DNA from: Microbacterium sp. STN6
GTDB taxonomy: Bacteria; Actinomycetota; Actinomycetes; Actinomycetales; Microbacteriaceae
NCBI RefSeq assembly: GCF_026410545.1
Contig: NZ_JAPMIT010000003.1
Span: forward strand, 1 to 64,000
DNA: 64,000 nt
Direction of reading: 5' to 3'
The notes under the pieces were generated by a model that was not told where the DNA came from, did not search any database, and saw nothing but the letters and a program-made list of their open reading frames with translations. The translations under genes were made by a program, and so were the position numbers. Below, piece after piece: positions 23,958 to 32,308 of this stretch. The stretch's first letter is position 1; each line of letters starts with the position of its first letter.

Positions 23958-24817
23958 GCCGCCCCTCCCATCGAGCCGGTGCGAATGAAGTCGCCGCGTT
24001 CCCCGGTGAGGCTGGGGAACGATGCGAGCAGCTGCTTGGTGTAGTCGTTCTTCGGGTTTGTGTAGAGCTCGACCGATTCATTCAGCTCGACGATCTCGCC
24101 GGCCCGCATCACCGCGATGCGGTCGCTGATCTCCAGCAGCAGCGGCAGGTCGTGGGTGATGAAGATGGCCGCGAAGCCGAGCTCCTCGCGCAGGCGGGTG
24201 ATCTCGCGCAGGATCTCGCGCTGAACGACGACGTCGAGGGCGGTCGTCGGCTCGTCCATGATCATCACCTGCGGGTCGAGCGCCATCGCCATCGCGATCA
24301 TCACCCGCTGGCGCATTCCCCCCGAGAGCTCGTGCGGAAACGCCCGCAGCCGGGAGCGATCGACGCCGACCCTCTCCAGCAGGTCGCCGCAGAGCCGGTG
24401 GCGCTCGGCCTTCTTCATCTCTGGCCGGTGGGCAGTGAAGATGTCTGCGAGCTGCGCCTCAACGTTGATGACCGGGTTCAGCGAGTTCATCGCTCCCTGG
24501 AACACCATCGAGATCTTGTCCCAGCGGAACGCCCGAAGGTCCTTGCCCTCCAGGGAGCCGAGGTCGATGGTGTACCCCTCGCGAGAGTGGAAGTGCGCGC
24601 TGCCGCTGGTGATCATGGCTGGCGGCTTCAGCAGGCGGTTCACGCCGTACGCGAGAGTGGTCTTGCCGCATCCGCTCTCCCCCGCCAGCCCGAGGATCTC
24701 GCCTCGGCCGAGCGTGAGGCTCACGTGCTTGACCGCATGCACGGTTGTTTCCGCGAGGTAGTCGACGCTGAAGTCGTCGATGGTCAGCACCGGGTCCGCT
24801 TCGTGTCGGGGGATCAC
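23954..24817 (-). CDS. Oligosaccharide/oligopeptide ABC transporter ATP-binding protein (DppD/OppD type)
   Basis: The 287-aa product has Walker A LAGESGCGKTTLAYG, Q-loop MVFQGAMNSLNPV, signature LSGGMRQRVMIAMAM, Walker B VMIMDEPTTALD and FITHDLPLL. I set the start at GTG 24817, which overlaps the upstream permease stop (GTGA) and leaves a normal N-terminus. Longer frames only read into the permease gene. C-terminal residues after about 250 include the oligopeptide-type tail. Confidence 0.92.
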   Translation of the reverse strand: MIPRHEADPVLTIDDFSVDYLAETTVHAVKHVSLTLGRGEILGLAGESGCGKTTLAYGVNRLLKPPAMITSGSAHFHSREGYTIDLGSLEGKDLRAFRWDKISMVFQGAMNSLNPVINVEAQLADIFTAHRPEMKKAERHRLCGDLLERVGVDRSRLRAFPHELSGGMRQRVMIAMAMALDPQVMIMDEPTTALDVVVQREILREITRLREELGFAAIFITHDLPLLLEISDRIAVMRAGEIVELNESVELYTNPKNDYTKQLLASFPSLTGERGDFIRTGSMGGAA

Positions 24818-25824
24818 CGCACGTCCTCCTGTTCGATGGCCTTGAGCTGGTCGCGCGTCAGGTTCCAGCGCTTGCGCGCCGAGCGGGTCTGGTCGCGAAG
24901 CTTCGGGTTGATGATCTCGTCGATGGCGAAGTTGATCAGCGAAAGCGCACAGCCGAACAGCGCGATCACGAGGCCCGGTGGAACGAACCACCACCACGCT
25001 CCCTGCGTGAGGGCGAGGTCGTTGTATGCATGGAACAGGATCGTGCCGAGCGTGAAGGTGCCGCTCGCGCCGAGACCGAGGAACGACAGCCCCGCCTCGC
25101 CGAGGATCGCGAAGATGACGGCGAACACGAATTGCGAGGCCATGACGGGGATGAGGTTGGGCAGGATCTCCACAACGAGGATGCGCCAGGTCTTCTCGCC
25201 CGAGACACGTGATGCGGATACGTAGTCTCGGTTGCGAACACTCAGCGTCACCGCCCGCAGGACACGTGCAGACCCTGCCCAGCTTGTGATCGCCAGTACG
25301 ACGGCGATGAGGAAGAGCCCGCGCTGGCTCTCGGGCACGTAGTTGCCGATCACGATCACCAGCGGCAGGCCCGGGATGACGAGGAACACGTTGGTGAAGA
25401 GGGAGAAGCCCTCATCGATCGCCCCGCCGATGTACGCACCAAGCACCCCGAAGATCGCGGAGAGCACGGTGGCCATGATGCCGACCGCGAAGCCGATGAT
25501 CAGGGAACCGCGGGTGCCGTACGCAAGCTGGGTCCAGACATCCTGCCCCGTCTGCGTGGTGCCGAGCCAGTGCTGACCGTTCGGAAACGCGAACATGTTG
25601 GTACTGATCGCGTTCGGGTCGCCCACCAGGAACGGCCCGACGATCGCCCACAGCACGATCAGCGCAGCGAGGGCGAGGCCGACCACGAGCTTCGGTGAGA
25701 GGCTCGGCAGAACCCCGTTGAGCCTGCGGCGGCTCGCCGGGCGCTCCTCGATGGGCGGCCGGGTCTCGGACGCCGGTTCGTCGAGTGAGACTGTTGTTGT
25801 CGTCACGTTGTCATCACTCCTCAT
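24814..25824 (-). CDS. ABC transporter permease (DppC/OppC type)
   Basis: The 336-aa product has a cytoplasmic N-terminus, a first membrane helix about residues 47-70 (LVVGLALAALIVLWAIVGPF), a large extracytoplasmic loop with FPNGQHWLGTTQTGQDVWTQ (the OppC N-terminal signature), then five further helices. The EAA-type coupling loop reads ...SASRVSGEKTWRILVVEILPN. It forms a heterodimer with the DppB-type partner. Confidence 0.92.
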   Translation of the reverse strand: MRSDDNVTTTTVSLDEPASETRPPIEERPASRRRLNGVLPSLSPKLVVGLALAALIVLWAIVGPFLVGDPNAISTNMFAFPNGQHWLGTTQTGQDVWTQLAYGTRGSLIIGFAVGIMATVLSAIFGVLGAYIGGAIDEGFSLFTNVFLVIPGLPLVIVIGNYVPESQRGLFLIAVVLAITSWAGSARVLRAVTLSVRNRDYVSASRVSGEKTWRILVVEILPNLIPVMASQFVFAVIFAILGEAGLSFLGLGASGTFTLGTILFHAYNDLALTQGAWWWFVPPGLVIALFGCALSLINFAIDEIINPKLRDQTRSARKRWNLTRDQLKAIEQEDVR

Positions 25825-25825
25825 G

Positions 25826-26818
25826 TCAGGAACGCGCTCGCGTTCGGGGGTCGATGATGCCGTACAGAACGTCGACCACCAGGTTGGCGGCCAGCACGGA
25901 GACCGAGATCACCAGGAATGTTCCCTGCATCAGCGAATAGTCGTTGTTGGTCACGGCCGTGAACAGCAGCTGGCCGATGCCGGGGTAGCTGAACACCTGC
26001 TCGGTGACGATGGATCCGGCGACCACGAACCCCAGCGAGATCGCAAAGCCCGAGAGTGACGGAAGCACGGCGTTGCGCGCTGCGTACGTCATGCGAACCC
26101 GTCGCGGGTTGAGCCCCTTCGCCTCGGCCGTGACGATGTAGTCCTCCGACAGCGTGGAGACCATCATGTTGCGCATACCGAGCATCCAGCCACCGATCGA
26201 CGAGATCACGATGGTGAGCGCAGGCAGCGTGCCGTAGTAGAGGGCGCTGCCGATGAAACCCCACGAGAGTCCCGGCATCGTGGCCGCCACGTCGTAGCCG
26301 CCCGCGTACGGGAAGATCGAAACGACCCGGGTGAGCACCAGCACGAGGATGAGGGCGAGCCAGAAGTACGGCACCGCCTGGAACATGGTGGTCACGGGGA
26401 TCAGGTTGTCGAGCCACGAGCCGCGCTTCCAGCCGGCGAACATGCCGAGGCCGACCCCGAGGATGAAGGAGATGACGGTAGCCAGCCCGACCAGCGCGAT
26501 CGTCCACGGCAGCGCCTGGGCGATGACCGAGGTGACCTTCTCGGGGTAATCGACCAGCGAGACACCGAGGTTGCCGTGCAACAGGTTGACGATGTACTCG
26601 CCGTACTGGGCGAAGACGTTGCCGCCGCCCCCGCCGCCCAGTTCGACCTCAAGGGCGTGACGCGTGCCGGACGTGACCGGCTGCCCCGCCGCGCCCATCT
26701 TCGAGATGATGACGTCGACGGGATTGCCCGGCATCAGCCGGGGGATGACGAAATTCAGCGTCACGGCCGCCCAGAGGGCGACGACGTAGAACGCGATCTT
26801 CTGCAGGTAGAACCGCAT
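25826..26818 (-). CDS. ABC transporter permease (DppB/OppB type)
   Basis: The 330-aa product starts MRFYLQKIAFYVVALWAAVT with FVIPRLMPGNPVD, the standard DppB N-terminus. Six membrane helices and an EAA loop (VTAEAKGLNPRRVRMTYAARN) follow. A (G)5 stretch at about residue 72-78 sits in the periplasmic loop. The gene lies two bases from the next permease and 73 bp behind the binding-protein gene, with a hairpin between. Confidence 0.92.
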   Translation of the reverse strand: MRFYLQKIAFYVVALWAAVTLNFVIPRLMPGNPVDVIISKMGAAGQPVTSGTRHALEVELGGGGGGNVFAQYGEYIVNLLHGNLGVSLVDYPEKVTSVIAQALPWTIALVGLATVISFILGVGLGMFAGWKRGSWLDNLIPVTTMFQAVPYFWLALILVLVLTRVVSIFPYAGGYDVAATMPGLSWGFIGSALYYGTLPALTIVISSIGGWMLGMRNMMVSTLSEDYIVTAEAKGLNPRRVRMTYAARNAVLPSLSGFAISLGFVVAGSIVTEQVFSYPGIGQLLFTAVTNNDYSLMQGTFLVISVSVLAANLVVDVLYGIIDPRTRARS

Positions 26819-26843
26819 CTTTCCTCTGCTCTTCCGTGAGCGG

Positions 26844-26876
26844 GTGGCCGGGCGGTTTGTGCTGCCGCCCGACCAC
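26844..26876. terminator. Intercistronic hairpin between binding-protein and permease genes
   Basis: GTGGCCGGGCGG (26844-26855) pairs with CCGCCCGACCAC (26865-26876) at 11 of 12 positions, loop 9 nt, no T-run. Such hairpins behind binding-protein genes often stabilise the upstream message or attenuate the permeases. Inference from position and structure. Confidence 0.6.
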
Positions 26877-26891
26877 CGCGTCTCTCGCGGG

Positions 26892-28592
26892 CTACTTGAC
26901 CGGTCGAGCCGACTTCAGCACGATTCCGACACCCCAGTTGCCACCCCACGGGAGCGGGAAGGCGTACTGGTTGTCCTGGCTAGGCCATCCGGTTGCACGC
27001 GAGTTGTTGTACTCGGCGAGCGCCTGGTTGACATAGATCGGAATGTAGGGCATCTGCTTGACGATCGTGTCCTGGATCGTCTTGTATGCAGCCTGCTGCG
27101 CCGATTCGTCATTCGTCGTTGCCAGCGTGTTGATCGCGGCGTCGACAGCCGGGTCGGAGAACCGGGAAACGTTGGTGGTGGCGGAGCCACCGACCTTCGC
27201 GGTCGCCGAGGAGGCGAGGTAGCTGCTGTACTGGAAGTACGGGTTCGAAGAGACGCCCATGTTGATCGAGTTCAGCGAGAGCTGGTACTTGCCGGAGATC
27301 TCGGCCTGAGTCCACGAGTTCTGGGCCGTCTGGTTGACCGAGAGGTTGATTCCGGCCTCCTTGAACTGGCCCTTCAGCAGCGTGCACACCGTGTCATAGT
27401 CGGTCCAGCCCGAAACCACGTTGATGCTCAGGTCGAGTTCCTTGCCATCCTTGGTGAAGTAGCCGTTCGAGCCCAGACTCCAGCCGGCGTCCTTGAGGAT
27501 GCTCTTTGCCTTGTCAGCGTCGGCCTTCTGCGGCACGGTCATGTAGTCAGGGCTGGTGATCTGGCTCTTGTTCACCGTGTTGAGGATCAGCGTCGGGGAG
27601 GCGGACAGGCCGAATCCCTTCAGCGCCTGGGTGTTCAGCTGTGTGCGGTCCATCGCGTAGTACATCGCCTGGCGCACGGCAGGATCCGTCTGCGGCCCCT
27701 CGCAGCCCATCGAGGCGTTCGCGCACGTGAAGATCGCGGTGGTCGCCTGCGGTGAGTTGGAGTAAGAGAGGTTCTTGTGCTTGGCGACGATGTCCTTCAG
27801 CGTGGGCAGGAAGCCGCCCATGTAGTCGACCTGACCAGACTCGAGAGCCGAGGTCGCGGCATCCGCGTTCGCCAGGGAGATGTAGCGAACCTGGTCGACC
27901 TTGGGGGCGGTGTCGCCCGTGCCCCAGTAGTACGGGTTCTTCTCGAGCACATAGCTCTGCGGCGTGTAGCTCTTGAGCATGTACGGGCCGGTGCCGACGG
28001 GCTTCGTGTTGGTCGTCTTGGTCGGGTCGGAGATGTTCTTCCAGATGCTCTGCGGCACGATCGGCTCGTTGCCGAGCACCTGAGGCTCAAGGGTGAACGA
28101 GGTGGAGGGGAAGTCGATGACGACGGTCTTGTCGTCGACCTTCTTCGCGGTCCACTTGATCCCTGACGTGTTCAGGCCAGGGTTGTTCGAGACGAGGTTG
28201 AGGCTGTAGACGACATCGTCGGCGCTCTCGGGCTTGCCGTTCGACCACTTGACGCCCTGACGAATGCCCACCGTGAGCTCGGTGCCGTCGTCGTTCCATT
28301 TGAAGCTGGTGCCGAGCAGCGGAACGGGCTTCTCCGCGCGGGCCTTGTTGTAGTAGAAGAGCGGCTCATAGAGCACGCCGTTGGTGGGAGACAGGTAGCT
28401 GCCGGTGTTGTTGAGCGGATTGAAGTTCTCGGTGAAGTTGCCGACTCGACCGTCGAACACCGTCACCGACGTTGTGCCCTTGCTGTTGTTCTTGCCGCTG
28501 GAGCCGGCCGAACACCCTGAGAGGGTGAGCGCGCCGGCTGCCACGACCGCGACAGCTCCGATGAGGAGTTTCCGCCTTGATCTGAGAGACAT
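26892..28592 (-). CDS. Extracellular solute-binding lipoprotein, family 5 (oligosaccharide/oligopeptide)
   Basis: The 566-aa product has a signal sequence ending in lipobox LTLSGC (Cys about 27). The mature protein shows family 5 hallmarks: LYEPLFYYNK, ELTVGIRQGVKWSNGKPESADDV, GTGPYMLKSYTP and FKEAGINLSV. Family 5 members also carry manno- and cello-oligosaccharides in actinobacteria and Thermotoga. ATG at 28592 is chosen with AAGGG upstream, and the longer frame adds a non-signal-like start. It heads the operon of importer, beta-mannosidase and LacI-like protein. Confidence 0.92.
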   Translation of the reverse strand: MSLRSRRKLLIGAVAVVAAGALTLSGCSAGSSGKNNSKGTTSVTVFDGRVGNFTENFNPLNNTGSYLSPTNGVLYEPLFYYNKARAEKPVPLLGTSFKWNDDGTELTVGIRQGVKWSNGKPESADDVVYSLNLVSNNPGLNTSGIKWTAKKVDDKTVVIDFPSTSFTLEPQVLGNEPIVPQSIWKNISDPTKTTNTKPVGTGPYMLKSYTPQSYVLEKNPYYWGTGDTAPKVDQVRYISLANADAATSALESGQVDYMGGFLPTLKDIVAKHKNLSYSNSPQATTAIFTCANASMGCEGPQTDPAVRQAMYYAMDRTQLNTQALKGFGLSASPTLILNTVNKSQITSPDYMTVPQKADADKAKSILKDAGWSLGSNGYFTKDGKELDLSINVVSGWTDYDTVCTLLKGQFKEAGINLSVNQTAQNSWTQAEISGKYQLSLNSINMGVSSNPYFQYSSYLASSATAKVGGSATTNVSRFSDPAVDAAINTLATTNDESAQQAAYKTIQDTIVKQMPYIPIYVNQALAEYNNSRATGWPSQDNQYAFPLPWGGNWGVGIVLKSARPVK

Positions 28593-28670
28593 CTTTGACC
28601 CTTCGTCATCATGCATGCAGGAATACAAACGGCCCACCTCGTCGACCTGGTCTGGAGATGTGCTGAATCT

Positions 28671-28705
28671 TTCTTAGACGACTTTATTATCTCGGTCAAG
28701 TTAGT
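28671..28705 (-). promoter_or_regulatory. Promoter of the mannoside-importer operon with ROK-type operator motif
   Basis: On the minus strand TTGACC (28699-28694), 17 bp, then TAAGAA (28676-28671) make a good sigma-70-type promoter. Its -35 is embedded in a motif that, read on the plus strand, is CTTTAT (28682-28687), nine bases, CAAGTTAGT (28697-28705). The same motif with identical spacing occurs at 30962-30985 before the ROK gene, so both are probably bound by that regulator. Confidence 0.65.
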
Positions 28706-28761
28706 TATCGAATGTTTACCATTGATGGCGCACGGGAAGCTGCGCGAAGGCGGGCCGGCCG

Positions 28762-28833
28762 CACCTCGGTCGAGCGGGCGCAGGTGGGCTGGCCATGCAC
28801 CTCAATCGAGCGCGCGCAGGTGGGCAAGCGCCG
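28762..28833. repeat. 36-bp imperfect tandem repeat containing the alpha-galactosidase stop
   Basis: Two copies start with CACCTC at 28762 and 28798. Both contain TCGAGCG.GCGCAGGTGGGC. The second copy encodes the last residues (AHLRALD) and TGA of the alpha-galactosidase on the minus strand, and the first is a downstream duplication. This is the same arrangement as at 501-614, 4753-4849 and 49553-49648. Confidence 0.8.
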
Positions 28834-30943
28834 CGTGCTCCGCGCGCAGCGGCGGCACAGGCAAGCCGGCTTCGGCCAACGTCCGCCCCGTGAGCACGAT
28901 GCCCTCACCGCTGCACCACGCGGGAGCTGCGCCGTCGAGAGCGAGCGGCGTGCTCCCGCCCACCACGCGCACGCGATAGCGGCGCTGAGCGTCGAGCCCA
29001 GGGATGCGCGCGAGCCCGGGCGGCCAGCTGCCCGGCCGCGCAAGCATGGCGAAGGAGAAGAGGGCTTCGTCGCGCTCGGGGGCCACGATGCCGCTGACGA
29101 AGAGTTCGTCGCCTGGCTCGTCGACGCGCACGACCGTGCCCGTATGCAGCAGCGGGCGGAGGCGTTTGTATAGCGCAATCCACTCGGCCAGTTCGCGACG
29201 CTCCTCGTCGGTGGCCGAGGCGATGTCCCACTCGATTCCCAGGTGGCCGAAGAGGGCGGTCGCCGCCCTGAACGAGAGGTCGTGCGTGCGTCCCGTCGTG
29301 TGCGAGGTCGGCGCACCGATGTGGCTGCCGACGAGCTCCGGCGGCAGCAGCTGTGCACTCCAGCGCAGAATCTGCTGCCGTTCGAGCGGGTCGATGCAGT
29401 CGCTCGCCCAGACGCGGTCGGTGCGCTGCAGCACGCCCAGATCCACCCGAGCCCCACCCGACGAGCACGACTCGATCTCCAGAGATGGTTGAGCGGCGCG
29501 CAGCGCATCCATCAGCCGATAGACCGCGAGCGTCTGCTCATGCACGGCCGCACGGCCGGTGAGCGCAGAGCCGGCTTCGAGCAGGTCCCGGTTGTGGTCC
29601 CATTTGATGAAGTCGATGGCATATTCGTTGACGAGCGACGAGATGGCGTCGAAGATGTGCTGCCACGCCTCGTCGATGCCGAGGTTCAGCACCTGCTGAT
29701 GGCGAGCCTCGAACGGCAGCCGACCCTCGGGCTGCATGATCCATTCCGGATGCTCGCGGGCAAGCGTCGAGCGCGGGCTCACCATCTCGGGCTCGAACCA
29801 CAGCCCGAACTGCATGCCGTGCTCGCGAACCCGCCGGACCAGGGGATGCAGGCCCTGCGGCCAGACGGTCGTATCAACCACCCAGTCGCCAAGCCCGGCG
29901 GTGTCGTCCCGGCGGCCAAGGAACCAGCCGTCATCGAGCACGAAACGCTCGACACCGACCTCGGCGGCGCGATCCGCCAGCGCCAGCAGGGTGGGCAGGT
30001 CGTGGTCGAAGTAGACCGCCTCCCAGGTGTTCAGCACCACCGGCCGAGGGCTGCGCGGATGCCGCTCCCGCGCCCGCAGTTCGGCATGGAAGCGAGCCGC
30101 CTGACCGTCGAGCCCCGCGCCATAGGCGAAGGAGATCTCCGGGGTCGCGTAGCGCTCGCCCTGGCTGAGTGAGACCTCGCCTGGCAGCAGGAGTTCGCCG
30201 CCGGAAAGCAGGGTGATCCCCTCGGAAACTCGCTCGAGCGCATGCACGTGATTGCCGCTGAAGCCCACGTGGGCGCCCCACACCTCGCCGGTGCGGAACC
30301 CGAAGCCGGCGGTACCGGCGGTCAGCACCGTGGCGGCGTCGGCCCCGGTGCGGCCGCGGCGGCTCTCGCGCAGGTGCGTGCCCACCGTGATCGCGCGGCG
30401 CTGCGGCACGCGTTCCTTCGACCACCGGCCGGCCAGGTCGAGCAGCTCGCTGGCCGCGCCGGGTACGGGCAAGGCAACGCAGAGCCGCGACAGGTCGTAG
30501 GCGTCTTCGCGCGTGTTCGTCAGCTCCGCCGAGGCGGCCACGAGGCCCGAGGTGCCCAGGCGCATCCGAATGGAAAGCGCGAGTCCCGCAACCGGGTCGA
30601 CGGCCTCCGCGGCAACCGCTCGCGCCACGGGGTCTATGCGGTAGCGCGTATCGCCGAGGCGCGGGGACCAGGCCGCGCCGCCACGGCGGTGCCCCTCCAG
30701 CCCGGGCCGGCCCGACCATCCGCGCCCGTTCTCGGGAACGACGCCCACCTCGACCGGAACATCCAGGCCCACCTGCAGGCCCGGGCCCGCGTTCGCTGCA
30801 AGCGCCACGAGGTCTTCGTCGCTCAGCTCTCCGAGGTCGCCGCCCCAATGCAGCACGACGGGAAGACCGTCTGGTGGCAGCCGGAGCGCGAGGCTCACGC
30901 CCGCGGCACGAAAATGAACAAGCTCCACGTTTTCGGATCGCAC
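28802..30943 (-). CDS. Alpha-galactosidase, glycoside hydrolase family 36
   Basis: The 713-aa product has an N-terminal beta-supersandwich, then the GH36 barrel. Motifs include FVLDDGWFLGRRDD, PEMVSPRSTLAREHPEW, the nucleophile Asp in FIKWDHNRD (about 446) and the acid/base Asp in SDCIDPLERQ (about 516), with ESCSSGGARVDLG between. No signal peptide, so it acts on imported galacto-oligosaccharides, for example galactosyl side groups of galactomannan. I place the start at GTG 30943. A TTGGGC-18-TACGCT promoter ends 6 bp before it, so the mRNA may be leaderless. Confidence 0.92.
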   Translation of the reverse strand: MRSENVELVHFRAAGVSLALRLPPDGLPVVLHWGGDLGELSDEDLVALAANAGPGLQVGLDVPVEVGVVPENGRGWSGRPGLEGHRRGGAAWSPRLGDTRYRIDPVARAVAAEAVDPVAGLALSIRMRLGTSGLVAASAELTNTREDAYDLSRLCVALPVPGAASELLDLAGRWSKERVPQRRAITVGTHLRESRRGRTGADAATVLTAGTAGFGFRTGEVWGAHVGFSGNHVHALERVSEGITLLSGGELLLPGEVSLSQGERYATPEISFAYGAGLDGQAARFHAELRARERHPRSPRPVVLNTWEAVYFDHDLPTLLALADRAAEVGVERFVLDDGWFLGRRDDTAGLGDWVVDTTVWPQGLHPLVRRVREHGMQFGLWFEPEMVSPRSTLAREHPEWIMQPEGRLPFEARHQQVLNLGIDEAWQHIFDAISSLVNEYAIDFIKWDHNRDLLEAGSALTGRAAVHEQTLAVYRLMDALRAAQPSLEIESCSSGGARVDLGVLQRTDRVWASDCIDPLERQQILRWSAQLLPPELVGSHIGAPTSHTTGRTHDLSFRAATALFGHLGIEWDIASATDEERRELAEWIALYKRLRPLLHTGTVVRVDEPGDELFVSGIVAPERDEALFSFAMLARPGSWPPGLARIPGLDAQRRYRVRVVGGSTPLALDGAAPAWCSGEGIVLTGRTLAEAGLPVPPLRAEHAALAHLRALD

Positions 30944-30961
30944 CGGCCCAGCGTAGTGCGG

Positions 30962-30985
30962 CTTTATAAAGCGGCCCAAGTTAGT
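30962..30985 (+). promoter_or_regulatory. Candidate ROK operator between alpha-galactosidase and regulator genes
   Basis: CTTTAT (30962-30967), nine bases, CAAGTTAGT (30977-30985). It also contains the palindrome CTTTATAAAG (30962-30971). It lies 8 bp before the regulator ATG and across the promoter of the divergent alpha-galactosidase. The motif recurs with identical spacing at 28682-28705. Confidence 0.6.
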
Positions 30986-30993
30986 CTTGCCGT

Positions 30994-32211
30994 ATGGCCA
31001 CGCCGACAAGACGCCCCTCCTCGCGCGGGCGCGTGCTCGATCTCATCCGGTCTGCCGGCCCCATCAGCCGTGTCGAGGTCGCCGAGACAACCGGGCTCAC
31101 GCAAGCGACCATCTCGACCGTGGTGCGCGAACTCCTCGACGACGGCCTGGTCGTCGAAGCGGGGCGGGCCGAGTCGACGGGCGGCAAACCACGCGTGCGG
31201 CTCGAGATCAACCCCGCATCGCGCCTCGGGATCGGTGTGAACCTGAGCCTGGAGAGCATCACCTACGTCGTCGCGAACCTCGCTGGCACCATCGTGGGTC
31301 GCCAGCGGGTGGCCGGCGCGGGCTCCGACGGGCCGATCAGTGTGGTGCCACGGATGGCCGCTGACATCGCTTCGCTCATCGAGCGGCTGGGTCTGGACCG
31401 CGACGCGATCGTCGGGATCGGCCTTGCCGCCCCCGGCCCGATCGACCGCGAACGCGGAACGATTACGATGGCGCCAGCCCTGCCGGACTGGAACGGCTTC
31501 CCGGTACGCTCGGCGCTGTCGACGGCCACCGGATACCCCTGCACGCTGGACAACGATGCCGACGCCGCCGCCCTCGGCGAGTACTGGCTCGGCGCGACGG
31601 AGGGCCACTCGGTGTACGCCTCCATCTACATGGGAACGGGCATCGGCTCGGGCATCGTGATCGACGGCACCATCTACCGCGGGGCGAGTTCGAACGTCGG
31701 CGAGCTCGGTCACCTGACCGTCGACGCGACCGGCCCGGTGTGCACCTGCGGCAATCGCGGATGCCTCGAGCTCTACGCGACGCCGGCGCGTGTCGTCGAG
31801 GCCGCCGTGCTGCGCGCCGCCGAGGGCGAACTCTCCCTCAGTCTGACCGGCGATGTGGCCACCGATTTCGCGACGATCGCGACCGCGGCCGCTCACGGCG
31901 ACGCCGTCGCCACGGAACTCATCGAGTCGTCCGCCCAGTACCTCGCGGCGGCCGTCGTCTCGCTGGCCAACCTCTTCGACGTCGAGCTCATCGTGCTGGC
32001 CGGCAGCGCGTTCGCGGCGGCGGGCGCGGTCTACGTGCGCTACCTGAGCGACGCGCTACGCACACGCGCGCTCGCGCGGCTCACGCATCCGGTCGAGGTG
32101 CGCGCCTCGGTCAACGGGTACGACGCGGCGGCGATCGGCGCAGCCACCCTCGTGATGCAGGACAGGCTTTCGCCCCGCAGCCTTCGGGCCGTCACCATGA
32201 CCTCCGCCTGA
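30994..32211 (+). CDS. ROK-family transcriptional regulator
   Basis: The 405-aa product has an N-terminal winged HTH (SRGRVLDLIRSAGPISRVEV, LTQATISTVVRELLDDGLV) followed by a ROK sugar-kinase-like domain: GIGVNLSLESI, GIGLAAPGPID, DNDADAAALGEYW, MGTGIGSGIVIDG, and the zinc site GELGHL...CTCGNRGCLE (about 250). ROK repressors release DNA on binding a sugar. It is divergent from the alpha-galactosidase and likely controls the galactomannan genes at 19.7-30.9 kb. Confidence 0.92.
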   Translation: MATPTRRPSSRGRVLDLIRSAGPISRVEVAETTGLTQATISTVVRELLDDGLVVEAGRAESTGGKPRVRLEINPASRLGIGVNLSLESITYVVANLAGTIVGRQRVAGAGSDGPISVVPRMAADIASLIERLGLDRDAIVGIGLAAPGPIDRERGTITMAPALPDWNGFPVRSALSTATGYPCTLDNDADAAALGEYWLGATEGHSVYASIYMGTGIGSGIVIDGTIYRGASSNVGELGHLTVDATGPVCTCGNRGCLELYATPARVVEAAVLRAAEGELSLSLTGDVATDFATIATAAAHGDAVATELIESSAQYLAAAVVSLANLFDVELIVLAGSAFAAAGAVYVRYLSDALRTRALARLTHPVEVRASVNGYDAAAIGAATLVMQDRLSPRSLRAVTMTSA

Positions 32212-32216
32212 TCGGG

Positions 32217-32272
32217 CGGTAGGGAGGTCGGGAGGTCAGCAGGTCAGGAGGTCAGCGGGCCAGCGGGCCAGC
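32217..32272. repeat. Low-complexity GGAGGTCAGC repeats
   Basis: About five imperfect 8-10-bp units of GGAGGTC / AGCGGGCC form lie between the convergent ROK and pheA genes. There is no coding sense, and no clear terminator is visible. Confidence 0.6.
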
Positions 32273-32308
32273 GGATGCTGCGCAGGCCCCCTGCTGCCGA
32301 CGGGTTCG

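Noticed and set aside
23160-28592. Simple peptide (dipeptide/oligopeptide) importer
   Set aside because: Families alone would allow it, but the ATPase gene overlaps beta-mannosidase and the promoter motif matches the alpha-galactosidase/ROK control region. Oligosaccharide import fits better.
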